A DNA stretch of 64,000 nt from Serpula lacrymans var. lacrymans S7.9 (GCF_000218685.1 NW_006763290.1:3870908-3934907), one strand, 5' to 3'. Counted from the first letter of the stretch, positions 22,859 to 35,323 are shown. Numbers and translations are program-made. Notes: generated from the sequence alone by a model not told the origin.

Positions 22859-24119
22859 GCTTTACTGCAAAAATAGTTCCTGCATAAATGTAGCCAACAT
22901 CAATACATTATCAATAGTACTAATAGCCATGAAGCAGAATACAATACTACCTGCTTTCATCATTTATAACATATATACAAATTTCAAATGGTGTTTACTC
23001 TCAATTGAACTTTAATTTGTCCAGCTTCTAGTGTAATATCATATACTATAGATTGATGGAGGAGACTTTGACCAAAGGTTAGTGTAACTAATTGTGACAT
23101 ATAACCATTTACAAATTAACCTGATTTAATTCAGTTGATTAGGAGATAATTCAACCATATCTCTTTTCCTTAACTGACTATATAACTTTGTCATTCCTAC
23201 TTATCATATAATTTACTGCATATCACAAAGTAGATTTATCTACCCTGGATTTCTATCAATGTTACTTAAAATGGCTTATAGTCAAAGGAATACAAGATGT
23301 TTGACAATACCAAGCATATACATCTGCAGGATTACAATACCTCTCATTCAGGCTCATCCAACTTTAAATAATGTAACACTCTTGCAACCAGGCAAAGATA
23401 TGTCACAAATCCATTTAATGTGCTGATCCAAAAGATATGATATTTTTTTGAATTGTGCAGCTTTATCCAAGTGCCTGAACTGAAAAATGCACAAAGATAC
23501 CAGTCCGAGTAAGTACTATATATTCATTATCCTTCCCTCTGCTGCATCATTGTCAAAGGCAGAACATGTCTTGCATGAGACAAATTGCTGGCTCTTTGTG
23601 GCAGCCCAGCATCCACAAGCCAACACCCATTTTATCCACTATATGTCCCCACGCATACAATTGATTATAAATTTTTGTGAAAACAAAAATGGCTGAAAGG
23701 TGTGCTCTGCATGCTTATGCAATTTCATGTGACTTGGGATGAACCTACGTGAGGGCTACTCTGAATCACTGTCCCAGTTCAACCTTAGGTTCATCCAGGT
23801 CCTACCATAACATAATAGTTGGTTTACAAACAAAATACTGCAACATGTAAAAAATGGAAACTGCTGGAAAAGGACAATAATATTTTAAGCTGCTGGGAAC
23901 TTACCTATGATTATATGTTACAGAATAACCTTAGTGCATTTCAGGAGTATTTTCCCCTGTCATGCTGAGTCACCAGCAGCCTAAGCATGCTATTCGATAA
24001 TTCTGTTCCTGTTGTGGGATCTCCCTGTCCTATTCTGACTCAGGGTGATCTTGTCCCCTGCTTGGATTTGTCTGTGATGTAGTGAGATGATCCTATGTAA
24101 TTTGGAGATTTTTCTAGAT

Positions 24120-25470
24120 CAGATTGAACTGGAATGATCCCATCTCTTTCCAAGACTTTCCTTGGCTGGTTTGGGATGATGCTTTACCCTTCAGGCATTG
24201 GTCCATATCAAATTGTGATGATCCCATCCCATTTGGTATTTGTCCACATTTAACTGGGATCATCCCCTTTTTTGCTGGGATTTTCCCAGATTGGTTTGAG
24301 ATGACCCTATCCCCCCTTGGTATTTGTCCATGTTGAACTGAGATTTTCCCAGATTGATTTGGGATCATCCCATCCTCTTTTGGTATTTGTCCATGTTGAG
24401 CTGGGATCATCCCATCTCTGGCTGGGATTTTCCCAGAGTAGATTGGGATCATCCCATCCTCTTTTGGTATCTGTCCATGTTGAGCTGGGATTGTCCCATC
24501 TCATTTGGTATTTGTCCATGTTTAACTGGGATCATCCTATCTCTTGTTGGGATTTTCCCAGATTGGTTTGGGATCATCCCATCCTCTTTTGGTATCTGTC
24601 CATGTTGAGCTGGGATTGTCCCATCTCATTTGGTATTTGTCCATGTTTTAACTGGGATCATCCTATCTCTTGTTGGGATTTTCCCAGATTGGTTTGGGAT
24701 CATCCCATCCTCTTTTGGTATTAGTCCATGTTGAGCTGGGATCATCCCATCTTATTTAGTATTTGTCCATGCTTAACTGGGATCATCCCATCCTTTGGTG
24801 GGATTTTCCCAGATTGGTTTGGGATCATCCCGTCCTCTTTTGGTATTTGTCCATGTTGAGCTGGGATCATCCCATCTCTGGCTGGGATTTTCCCAGAGTG
24901 GATTGGGATCATCCCATCCTCTTTGGTATTTGTCCATGTTAAGCTGGGATTTTCCCAGATTCAATTGGGATCATCCCATCCTATTTTGGTATTTGTCCAT
25001 GTTAAACTGGTATCATCCCATCTCTTGCTGGGATTTTCCCAGATTCAATTGGGATCATCCCATCCTATTTTGGTATTTGTCCATGTTCAACTGGGATCAT
25101 CCCATCTCTTGCTGGGATTTTCCCAGATTCAATTGGGATCATCCCATCCTCTTTTGGTATTTGTCCATGCTTAACTGGGATCATCCCATCTCTTGCTGGG
25201 ATTTTCCCATATTGGTTTGGGATCATCCTATCTCATTTGGTATTTGTCCATGCTTAACTGGGATTTTCCCAGATTGGTTTGGGATCATCCCAGATTGGCT
25301 TGGGATTATCCCATCCTCTTGTGGTATTTGTCCACATTGAGCTGGGATCATCCCACCCCCTTCTGGTATTTGTCCATGTGAGAAGTGGGTAACCCCATGT
25401 TACGTGGGGACATGTACAGATTTAACTGGGATGATCACACCCTATTTCAGGGATTTGTCCAGATCAGTGT
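24120..25470. repeat. Minisatellite of GGGATCATCCC palindromes
   Basis: About 1.35 kb of tandem repeats. The common unit is about 84 bases: GGTATTTGTCCATGTT, then AACTGGGATCATCCCATCTC, then GCTGGGATTTTCCCAGATT, then TTGGGATCATCCCATCCTC. A shorter unit of about 40-45 bases lacks the middle part. I count about 17 TGTCCA-marked starts. Each full unit carries two GGGATCATCCC palindromes and one GGGATTTTCCC near-palindrome. Because 84 is a multiple of three, long open frames run through it on both strands; these look like by-products. The same palindromes occur in the TIRs of the element that contains it. Confidence 0.9.
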
Positions 25471-26521
25471 GGGATGATCCTCAGTAAAAAAAATCAAAAG
25501 TTGGGCAATGTCAATGGTCAGAATCAGTTTTGAAGGAAATTACCTGAGTTCTACATATTGCCATAAAAATGATAATCCAAAAAGAGTGGTGTGAGACAGC
25601 ATCACTATCATATGAGAGACAGAGAATGTTGGCAGAAACCTTACTTGGCATGAAAAAATATTTTCCGGATTCATTTCAATTTCTCAAGAATCTAAAAAAA
25701 GAATACCTTTACAGCACTCAGATTCTTTGTGGACTTAGATACTGTACTATACACAGTCAGCATATAGGCACCAGTCACCCCTTAGACCTTCAGCTGGTAG
25801 CTCCCAGAAATGGCACAACTCAAGGTATTAAATACCTAAGCAGTGCCTAATTAATCCTCACACTCAAGTCATCTAGTGTAGGAGTATCAAAATGGAGATC
25901 TTGTGTATTATACTGTACATAGCAAGCATCCCCCTCTCCCCATAGACCTTCAGCCAGCAGCCCCCAGGAACCACTCTCAGAGAATGTACAATATAAGGTA
26001 TCAAATACCTTGGTAGTGCCACAAAAGTGGTAAATTCATGTTTTTGCAAGAACATGACTTTATGTTTCTTTTTACTATGTTTTACTTTCTACAAGGTCAG
26101 GATTTTCCTCACAGAATATGCCAGATCTAGTGTAAATCTAATATTCGATGTCCTTCTGCAGATTACTTTGTTGTCACAGCATTTGTGTTGTGTTTCCTAG
26201 TTTTTACTTCAGTTAAGGGTATAATAAACCTTGCAAAAAAGCAGAACTCACATATCACATCTATCAGCAAGGACAACAGCATCTTTCTAGTGTATGGTTC
26301 CTGCAATTGATTATATCTAGAAATTGATAATGTTCCACATTTTAAAAAAAGGGAATGCTTCTCCCCAAATTTGCAGTAAGCTACAATGAGAAACTTGTAA
26401 CTCATATATTTCAAAATAGTCTTGATTATATTGGGCTAAAGTACCATTATTCAGGTGGAAAAGACTGGAAATATCTTCACTAGTTGGCCCAGCATTCTCA
26501 CATGTTAGTATTAGCACCAAT

Positions 26522-26764
26522 CCCCCTGATACCATGTGACATGTGACAGGTTATTGGGATTATCCCATCTAAGGGATAATCCCACTATGGTACATGGTCT
26601 GATACCATGGGAAAATCCCAGAAGGGTGGTATTATTCCGCTTCTGGGATGATCCCATCCTTGCTGGAGCACTTGGGATGATACCAGGAAAAACAAGCTCT
26701 TAGCTTTATACATTTACACAGATAGTTGAAGCTAAATGCTTATGTTTTGGGGGTGACTGAAGTG
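26522..26764 (-). repeat. Right terminal inverted repeat of the TIR element
   Basis: Inverted copy of 22615-22858. The outer 170 bases differ at about two positions (GTGGGATAA on the left against the complement of TTATTCCGC on the right). The inner part differs more, around the ATGGTACATGGTC segment. Directly followed by the target duplication GGTTTCTG. Confidence 0.85.
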
Positions 26765-28848
26765 GGTTTCTGATAAGAGACAGTATAGTAAATTTTTCAC
26801 AGGTCAAGAGGCATTTCAAATCCAGGTGATTCTACAGGTTATAGCAAAGTTTTAAGCTAATGATCTGTCTCAGCAGGATGAGCTACCTATTGGTGCAACT
26901 ATTGTTCCTATCACCCTTGGGTCAAATAAAACCGCAGTCACCAGAGGAACTGGCAATCTAGAAATGCATCCTACATTTTTGACAATTGAAAGTGACAATG
27001 CATGCTTGGAGCTGCATTGCTTTCATTCTGACACAAAAGTTCAAGGCTCATTCAGACTATCAAGGCATCCTCCAGGCCCATGTTTGGCACAAGTGTATGG
27101 AAAGGGTAACCGTTAACTTGAAGATTGCAGCCAAAGTTGGCACTTTCATTCCTGATCCTTATGGTGATATCTGTTATGTATTTACGCCCCTCATTGCATA
27201 CCAAGCCAACCTTCCTGGGGTGCAGGTTATTGTGTGCGTGGCAAAAAACTCATCCCCAGTGTCTCTTGTTACGCTATCACATTTTGGTGATCCAAATCCC
27301 CACCTTCCCCGTACAGCAAAACACACATTGGAACAGATTTTGAAGATTTTGCAGAAGATTGATCCATGGAATCTAAACAAGTTTCAGATAGCGTCAAAAG
27401 AAGTTGGTATTAATGGCCTAAATCAGCCATTTTGGAGGAATTGGCACCTTGCTGATCTATCTGTGTTTCTAACGCCGGAACTGCTGCACACCTGCCACAA
27501 GTTCTTTTTTGACCACGTTCTTCTGTGGTGTAAAAAAGTTGTTGGGCACCAGGAACTGAACATGCGTTATAAGAGCCATCACAAATGAGTGGGTTTTCAC
27601 CATATTGACAAGGGCATTATGCATGTGAAGCAGATGACCAGACACAAACATCCCAATATCCAGCATACCATTGTGCCAACAATTATTGGTGCTGCCCCCC
27701 TCACCTTTTTCCATGCTATCTGATGCATGATCAACTTCATCTACTCCGCACAACATCCCGTCCAAACTCCCAGTACAATCAGGCAAATGGTCTGTTTGTT
27801 GCAAGATCTTCACTAGTATAAAGAGGCAATTTTAGAAGCCGGAGATAGGAGGGGTAAGAAGGGAACTATTGATAACTTTTGTATTCCAAAACTTGAGCTA
27901 ATGCAAAATTTTGCGTGCTCAATTGAGAACAATGGCAGCATCCCTCAGTATACAGGAGAAGTGATCGAAAGTCTGCTAGTCACCAACTGTAAACATACAT
28001 TCCAACACACAAACCACAGGAGAGACTTCATTATACAGGTGGTTGCCATCTTAGATCACACTGAGAAGCGGAGAATGTTTGACTTATATACATTGTTATG
28101 GTCCAGCAGAAAGAGTTTCATTAACAAGGCAATTGCTGCATTGGACTACAAATGCGCTGTTTTGCTTGCTGAACACGAAGTTGTTGATACAGACCCTCAA
28201 TTTGCTTGGATTTCATCTCTCTTGCCTGAGGAACCTCGCATCTGCGGTCCTCGTCCAGTCTGCAATCACTTCATCAAGGGTATCATTACCAACAATACAT
28301 TAACAGCTTTCCATCTCACAGTTGTGCCTCAAAAAAAGAAGATCACACTCAACAAAGCTGACACTCTGTATGGACTGAATGATTTTGCAGCGAGTCTTTC
28401 CAAGTATTGTTTGTCCATGGTTCATGGGGATACTGGGGTTCAGCTTGTTCCGGGTCTGGTCAAAGTTTGGAGTTCAACCAGGTACGGTGTTTGACAAGAA
28501 CATAATCATGCCAAGTCAGCTTGTGCAGGCATATTCTCCAAGCACAGAGTTTCCTTGGGGAAACTGTGACACTGTGGTATTGGGTGGGTCCGGCAAAGGT
28601 AATATTTGTGACTTCCTGATTGTTATTCCTTAGCTCACCTTTTTCTGTCAGATCCTAGTGTAGTCTAGGTTTGTGCTATTTTACTACCAATCCCCCTACC
28701 TGATCAGTCCTTAGCACCACCTCTCCTGGAGCCTCTAATCTACGTCCAATATTTCCAAGTCATTAACCAGTCCTACCAACCACCCTGTAATTGATATGTT
28801 TGTTGTCAAACAAATGTTCCATGTAGATCCATCGTGAATGCACCATTG

Positions 28849-29192
28849 TGTTACGCTTGTGATGTACAAGCTTGATAACAAAAGGGTTTCTGGATATGGA
28901 AGTGGTTTCTGATAAGCCCGTGGACAACGGGTTTGAGACATATTCTGAAGTAGCTGAAGGGTTTCAATATGAATACCAAGTTGCACTGTTGAAGCATACA
29001 ATTGTATTGGAGATGTTAACTACAATACAAGTGGCTATATATACTGTCCTACTTTAGGGTAGGTGTTTGTATTGAACAAACGACAACGGGTGAAAAACTA
29101 TAACGAGTAATGAGTGTGGGAAATAGTAACAAGTAGTGGTAGGTAGCTACTCAAAGAAGAAATAAAGTTCGTATGAGTCACAGTTCGTAACA
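28849..29192 (-). repeat. 3' LTR of Gypsy-C
   Basis: 344 bases; plus strand TGTTACGCTTGTGATG to CACAGTTCGTAACA. It contains the palindrome-like CCCGTGGACAACGGG near 28918 and a TATATATAC box near 29036. It is next to the purine tract at 29193-29206. Confidence 0.9.
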
Positions 29193-29206
29193 TTACCCCC
29201 GTTTTA
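29193..29206 (-). promoter_or_regulatory. Polypurine tract of Gypsy-C
   Basis: On the minus strand AAAACGGGGGTAA stands directly before the 3' LTR, the expected primer for plus-strand DNA synthesis. The extra ORF ends only a few bases upstream (stop at 29210-29212). Confidence 0.6.
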
Positions 29207-29209
29207 TGT

Positions 29210-30475
29210 TCAGACTGCTCCGAAGTCTCCTAATTCTCCATCTATGTTGTACCGTGCGTCGTTGTCCAGGTCGTTATGTATGTTGTCCAATCCCCAACTA
29301 TCCGGGGCAAAGGGGTAGTTGCGTTGTCGGTTACATTCATTAGCTCGGTGCCCTGGGGCATCTAACCTGCACGTAGAGCAAGTATGGTAACGACAATAGA
29401 TGGCGCAATGGCCATATCCTTGACATGCATAACAATGTCAAACACGAGGGCGGTGTCTTCGTTCCAAAGAGGATTGTGAGTGAGTGGAATTGGAATAGTC
29501 TGATATGGGCGAGGGCTTTTTGCCTTTACTCCCGGTGGATAAAGTGTCCCCTTCATTGCTCCTCAACAACCTTCCATCCGGAGATTTGTCGCTGGTTGAT
29601 ATCAGGGTCTTCCCCTGGCCTGTGTGCGGTACTTGGGGAGTGCAGCCCGAAGGGATAAGGAGTACCGGCTTGGGGCGCTGTTGGTGTAGGCGGCGGGGGC
29701 AATGCGGTTGGGGAAGTTGGGGAAGGGGTGTCGTTGGTCGCGTAGGAATCAATGTGTCCTGCAATGCGTCAACTATGTTGGGAACGGGGGCTATTGAGTC
29801 GGTTGTAGAGGAATGTATTGGGGATAATGGAGCGGGCACGGGTAGAACAAGATCTGGTGATGATGGGCGAGATGCTGGTGGAGGCGGTGGTGGAGAGTGA
29901 GGGGGGTGACATCCTGGAAATGTGTGTCCCGTGAGACCTGGTAGGGATAACAAATCTGGGGGAGGGGAGGTGAGGTATCCTCGTTGGGCAAGAAGGTTCC
30001 TCACGTCTTCACACACCTTCTGGCCCCCTAATTGTAGGAAAGCCTTGACCGCTTCTTTCTCTCCATTCTCGCAGTTCTTCCTCAAGCGTTGTTCCAGGGA
30101 TTCTATCTGCAAGTGTTCCATGAGCAAAGTCGCTCCAATACTCAATGCGGAATTGTTGTCCCGTGTAAGCTCGTCTACTAACGAAGCCAGTGAGACAGTG
30201 ACTGCGTGTAGTTCATCGGCAATTAGGAATGATTGTTGCCAGCGATGGAACATGTCCAGAGGATAGGTAGCGTAAGGGCAATTGATGTTAGACTGATGGA
30301 ATAGATAAAAGTATGCGCGCCTATCTGACATCTGTTCGGTGGCATCTACAATGTTGGTCTGTTCGCAAGTAAGGGCTAGTCGGTGTGTCCATTGGGCTTC
30401 GGTGACTACTGGTGGTTCGGTGAGATAAGGAGGAAACTGAGGGGGTTGTTGGTCAACAGGGGTGGTTTGAGACAT
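29210..30475 (-). CDS. Gypsy-C ORF3: proline-rich protein with two C-terminal zinc knuckles
   Basis: Starts at ATG 30475, 57 bases after the pol stop, in the env position. 345 codons lead to a TGA at 29438-29440; beyond that the same frame stays open for 75 more codons to the TGA at 29210. N-terminal 160 residues look helical and gag-like (LIADELHAVTVSLASLVDEL, then SLEQRLRKNCENGEKEAVKA). Residues about 165-330 are rich in Pro and Ser. Just after the internal TGA come CYACQGYGHCAIYC (CX2CX4HX4C) and CSTCRLDAPGHRANEC (CX2CX6HX4C), followed by an acidic tail. The TGA fits a CGA-to-TGA change, so the full protein was probably about 421 residues. I infer a nucleic-acid-binding, Gag-like accessory role; no envelope features (signal peptide, membrane span) are visible. 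Confidence 0.7.
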
Positions 30476-30531
30476 CTTGTCTTGGGTAAGGATGTAGAAG
30501 TGTAGGAGGGAGTTCGTTGTTAGGGATGCTT

Positions 30532-33500
30532 TTACAATTTGTGCCTCTTTTTATACTCCGTCAAGGTCTTGGAGGCATTCTGTAGGTTTGCTTCTTCTTC
30601 CCAGGAATTTTTGGCCGACAAGTAGTCCTTCCATTTGATTAAATATAGATATCCTTTCCTGTTCTTTTTGTGCCGTAAAATGGCTTCTACTTCGTGTTCC
30701 TCTTGATTGTTGATTATCTCCACTGGTGGTCTTATGTAATTTTCTCCGTGGACTTTGGTTTGTTTGTACGGGGTTAGAAGGGTTGCGTGGAATACAGGAT
30801 GGATTTTCCATGCGTCTGGAAGTTTTAGTCGGTAGTTAACCGGCGATACTTTTTTAAGGATGACAAAGGGGCCTTCTCGTTTCCAATTGAACTTTCGGTA
30901 GGGTGTTCCTTTCTTCTTTAGGTTTGTTGCTTCTAGCCAAACCTTTTGTCCAGTTGTGAATGTAGGTAACAGATGCTGCGAGTATTTTTGCATGTGTGCC
31001 CTTGCTAGTTCGTGTGCTTGTAAGGCTATGGTCCTTGCTTCTAGCAGGCTAGATAGTCTTTTGCTTACAGCTGGTATGTTGGTCGTTATTGGTGTCGAGG
31101 GGAGATCTCTGGGGTGGTATCCCATTATTAGATAGAATGGGGATTTGTTCCGTGCAGAGTGGGGTCTGTGGTTGTGGCAGAATTTGGCTGTTGTGAGATA
31201 TTCCGTCCAAGAGTGTGGTAAATTATTGCAGAAGATCCGCAAGTACGTTTCTATCTCTTGGTTTACCCTTTCGGTTTCTCCATCAGATTGAGGGTGATAT
31301 GCCGTTGATAGATTAATTCCGGTTTTGAGTAATCTGGCTAGTTCCTTGGTTACTTCTGATGTGAATTGTGGTCCTCTATCGGATATGAGTTTATCATGTA
31401 ATCCGAATCTTCTAAACACGTGTTGGTGAAATAATTTAGCCGTTCCTAATGCGTCAATAGTTTTCCTGCATGGTGATAGTATTACCCCCTTTGTAAGGCC
31501 GTGGTCCACCACGACCATGAGACTGTCATATCCGTTGCTTTCTGGAAGATCTGTGATGAAGTCGACGGACAGGTTTTTGAATGGTTCAGTTATTTTGGGG
31601 CCTATAATCGGTTGAATGGGTACTTTGATTGGGTTTGTAATCACCTTACTCTGTTGGCATGTGGCTCACCCTGCAACATATTCTTTGATCATTTGCGTCA
31701 TACCTGGCCAATAGTAATATTGTGTTACTAATTGGGTTGTTTTCAGTTGTCCAGGATGTCTGGCTGTGAGTGTATCATGTTGTTGTTGAATGCATGCTTT
31801 TCTTTCTATTCCTGTGGGAATGTACTGGCGACCTTTGTAATAGACGTCATCGTTTTTGATGGTCCAATCTGTGGGGTCTGAGTGTATTGGCAATTTGGTT
31901 CCATCGTGTAAACTGTCCTTTATGCGTGTGAGAAATGGGTCTGTAGTCGCTACAGTGGCAAAGACAGTTTTTGGGAGCAGTGGCATGTCTTGTTTGTCAT
32001 CTTCCATGTATAGGTCCGGTCTCCTGGATAGATTGTCTGGAATTGTCATTTGTGTCCCTGGTACGTGTTTCAGAGTATAGTTGTACTGTGGGAGGAGAAG
32101 TTGCCAGCGTCTTTGTCGTGGTGTCAATTTTCTGGCTTCTTGCCAGTATGTGAGATTTTTGTGATCCGTCAATATCTCTATTGTGTGTGTGCTGCCTTGG
32201 ATATAGTGTTTCCATTCTTCCAATGCTCTGATGACGGCCAGTAGTTCCTTGTCGTATATCTGGTAGTTCTTTTCCGCTGGGGATAGTGTTTTGGAGAAGA
32301 AGGCACATGGATGCCATACTCCGTTGTCATCTGGTTGGTTTAACACCGCTCCGGTTGCATGTTTGGACGTGTCCGCCGCAATTTGTGATGGTTTGTTAGG
32401 ATCGGGTATCTGCATCACCAGTGATTTGCTAAAGCGGTGTTTCAGCAGCGCAAATGCATTTTCTTCGGCCATTGTCCAGCTCCAAATTTTTCCTTTTTCG
32501 AGTAGGGCATTGAGCGGTTTTGCAAGTTCCGAGTAGTGGCCAATGAATTTTTGGTAGAAGTTGCCAAATCCGAGGAACTTCCGTACTTCGTGTGTGTTAG
32601 TTGGGGTAGGCCAATTTTGGATTCTGGCTAGTTTTACTGGATCCATTTGTACCTGGTTGTGGCGAACAATCATGCCGAGATATTATATTTCGGCTACATC
32701 AAAGGTGCATTTTTGTAGTGTTAAATATAAGTCGTTTTCCTGTAGGCGTTGTAACACTCTTTTCGTCCGTAGAATGTGTTCTTCAGGCTCCTTGCTGAAT
32801 ATGAGCATATTGTCCATATATATGATAAGCCACCCTTCGTCTATCATGTCCGCGAAGAGGTCGTTCATCATGCGTTGGAAGGTGGCAGGGGAGTTGCACA
32901 TGCCGAAGAACATTACCGTGGGTTCGAAGAGTCCTTTTCTAGTTTTAAATGCCGCCTTCCATTCGTCTCCTTCTTTTATCCGGACATTGTTATATCCCCA
33001 TCGTAGATCCAATTTTGTGAAATGCGATGTTCCATGGAGTTTGTCTATCAGGTCGGGGATCATGGGTAGTGGATAAGGATCTCGGATGGTTTATTCATTT
33101 AGTTGTTGATAGTCCTGGCATGGTCGTAGAGAACCGTCCTTTTTGTCTATGTAAAAGAAAGGGGAAGCCATTGGGGATTTACTTGGTCGGATGTATCCTT
33201 TTCGAAGGTTATTGTCAAGGAATTCTTCGAGTGCCGTGTTTTCCTTGGGTGATAAAGGGTAGATTTTACAATCTTTTGGTTTAAATTCTGGTTTTAGGTT
33301 TATGGCGTGATCGTAGATCCTTCTTTTGGGTAATCTCTCTGAGGCCTTCTTGTCGAAGACCATTGCAAATTCTTTGTAGGTTTTGGGTAGTTTCGTTATC
33401 CGTTTCCCAACATTGTGCTGGATAGCTAATTCCATTGCGGTGTTAGTTTTCGCAAAGATCCGTGTTTCGTGTACATAATTGATCGATAGTTCTGGCTGAT

Positions 33501-33897
33501 CTGTTGTGGTGGTGTGAATCATGGATTGGTTGGAGTGATGTCAGATTGTGCAAATGGCGTATTGGGTGTCTACACTTTTGGATGTCCAGTCTATAGTGGG
33601 GTTTACCTTGTGAAGCCATGGGTATTCAAGGAGAATATCTTCTCCTCCTAAGGCGGTGATAAGGAATTTGCACATAGTGTTCCTTCCTCCTGCTTCTACC
33701 CACTGATACGTGTAATGGGTGATTTTGCCTCCGTTGCTGACGGTTCTATCTACATTTTTGCATGTGATGGGTACTTCTAATTTGTTAAGGGGTAGGCAAT
33801 GTTTGATGGCAAACTTTGCGTCCATAAAGTCATCGGTTGCTCCCGAGTCAATGAGCGCTTTGGTTTCCAATGGTTTTTTGTCGTAATGTGGTGTCAA
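30532..33897 (-). pseudogene. Gypsy-C pol (PR-RT-RNH-INT-chromodomain), with stops
   Basis: One frame broken by stops. Protease 33897-33541 with LIDSGATDDFMD. RT from 33522: SEKENTALEEFL-type region, [38 protein letters not shown], and an active site reading YMDN rather than YxDD. RNase H: QIYDKELLAVIRALEEWKHY near 32250. Integrase zinc domain ends near 31666 (QQQHDTLTARHPGQLKTTQL). Integrase core 31570-31200 with DFITDLPESNGYDS, SDRGPQFTSE and PQSDGETERVNQE, so all three catalytic residues are present. Chromodomain 30690-30550 (YLIKWKDYLSAKNSWEEEAN). Stops at 33541, 33088, 32680 and 31666; two fit C-to-T changes (CGA or CAA), the others do not. Confidence 0.85.
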
Positions 33898-33978
33898 TTT
33901 GTAGGGAGTTCAAATTAATTGTAGCTATGGTTACAACGGCTATTTGGGACGGTACCAACATTGGGGTGGGTTGTCCTT

Positions 33979-35280
33979 TCAAAAACCCTCTTTTTCTAAT
34001 TTGTCAATGGCAGAGGCGCGATCGGCTTCTCCAAGTTCTCTCCACATTTTGAGGATGTGGGAAATTCCTTTTCCATCTTCTACCACGGTCTCTGTGTCTT
34101 CTTTTCCTGTGATTTCGGCTGTACAAATTTTTCGTTCCGGCTGTTTTCCTTTTCTTTTATCCGGGCAAAACCGCGAGATGTGTCCTTGTTCTTTGCATAT
34201 AAAGCATTGCCCTTCTCTTTTGAGCGAGTCTTCTTCATCTTTGGTTAAATGTTTTGCCGAGAATGATTGGCTTCTTCCTCCTTTTTCTTCTCTCTTCTTT
34301 TCTCCTTTCTTTCCCCATTTCCCTTTGCTGATGCTGTTTGAATTTGTCCAGTTGGCATCAAGGCCAGCGACGGTGCTCATCCATCCTGCAATGTTCTTTG
34401 GTTGGGTGGCAGAATTGAGCACGTTTCAAAGGAGATACGGATGTATGGAGCTTTTGTATACCATGATTAGTCCTTCGTCGTTCAAGCTGCTTTTTCCCGC
34501 TTCTACCATAAAACGGGAGTTAAATTTTACTGCCGTTTCTCCTGTTTCCATTTTCATTGTCATAAGGGCCGCAATGGCCGCTCCCTTTACATCCGCTGTA
34601 ATGAATGTTCCGTTAAAGTCAGTTTTGAAGTCTGCCCATTTCGGGTATTTGCCCGATCTGGTGTATTCCATCAGTTTGGTCTCTTTCCATGCTAGGGCGG
34701 CTCCCTCCTTCATGTGGGAGAGGGCTTCGAAGACCTTCTTTTTGTCGGAGTCGTAAATGGAGTCGTTTACGTCAAAGTATGCTTTGGCTGACAACATCCA
34801 GCCATTGGCTCGGTCGGGCATTCCATTGAAATCGTCTATTTGTCCAAACTTGGTGGGCTTGGGTGCTGTGGCGTTGGACATGGTGCTAGTTGGTGGAATG
34901 GGAGATGGGTTGGGTGCAGGGGGAAGTATCTGAGGTGTGGGATGTGGCACTGGTTGGCCTTCTGCAGCAAATTCTTCAAAGTCTTGTCCGTTGTAGATGT
35001 CTTCTTCCGCGACCGGGGGATCGTGTTGGGTTCTGGGTATTAGCTGTGGGTGACTTCTCGCGTAATACTGTAACCAACGTGTTCTAGCTTCAATGAATGT
35101 GTTTGCTTGTTCTCTGGTATGAAGTCTGGTGACATCGGGTTGGGGAAAAGGGGGTGGTGCTGCTGTTCTTTCTTGTCTTGACAATACTGGGGGTGTGGCC
35201 GTCTGAGTAGGTTCTGCTCTGGTCTGTGCCCTGGTAGTGGGTCTTCTTCCTTGTGACGTTTTGTCAACTTTTTTGTCCCT
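33979..35280 (-). pseudogene. Gypsy-C gag, one internal stop
   Basis: The frame is open from about 35280 and no clear ATG start is visible, so the start is unresolved. The capsid-like part (DDFNGMPDRANGWMLSAKAY, then FKTDFNGTFITADVKGAA) runs to a TGA at 34426-34428 and continues in the same frame. The nucleocapsid knuckle CFICKEQGHISRFC (CX2CX4HX4C) lies near 34200-34160. The TGA fits a CGA arginine codon changed by one base. The gag and protease frames differ, with apparent slips near 33979 and 33900; whether one is a programmed frameshift cannot be told from a decayed copy. Confidence 0.75.
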
Positions 35281-35323
35281 TTGCTAGAAAGCATGGGAAT
35301 GACGGTGTAGAATACAATTGTTT

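Larger units (their letters stand above)
22615..26764. mobile_element. Non-autonomous long-TIR DNA transposon
   Basis: 4,150 bases inserted in Plavaka-1. The ends are CACTTCAGTCACCCCC and its exact complement. The terminal inverted repeats run about 243 bases (22615-22858 and 26522-26764) and are nearly identical over the outer 170. The target duplication GGTTTCTG is perfect (22607-22614 and 26765-26772). The interior has no transposase-like ORF: AT-rich DNA, a minisatellite at 24120-25470, and more AT-rich DNA. Long TIRs with an 8-bp duplication occur in MULE-like elements, and 8-bp duplications also in hAT, P and KDZ elements; the termini alone do not decide. It is the youngest-looking insertion in the window. 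Confidence 0.85.

Noticed and set aside
24317..25340. Long open frames on both strands giving repetitive proteins (SSHLLLGFSQIQLG-type units)
   Set aside because: They follow from an 84-base tandem unit that is a multiple of three; several frames are open at once and no start context, intron or domain supports a protein.
24120..25470. CRISPR-like repeat array
   Set aside because: Units are contiguous tandem repeats without unique spacers, in a fungal transposon; this is a minisatellite.
29505..30266. Plus-strand ORFs at 29505-29900 and 29922-30266
   Set aside because: They are antisense to ORF3 of Gypsy-C and reflect its GC-rich, proline-coding composition; no domain is seen.
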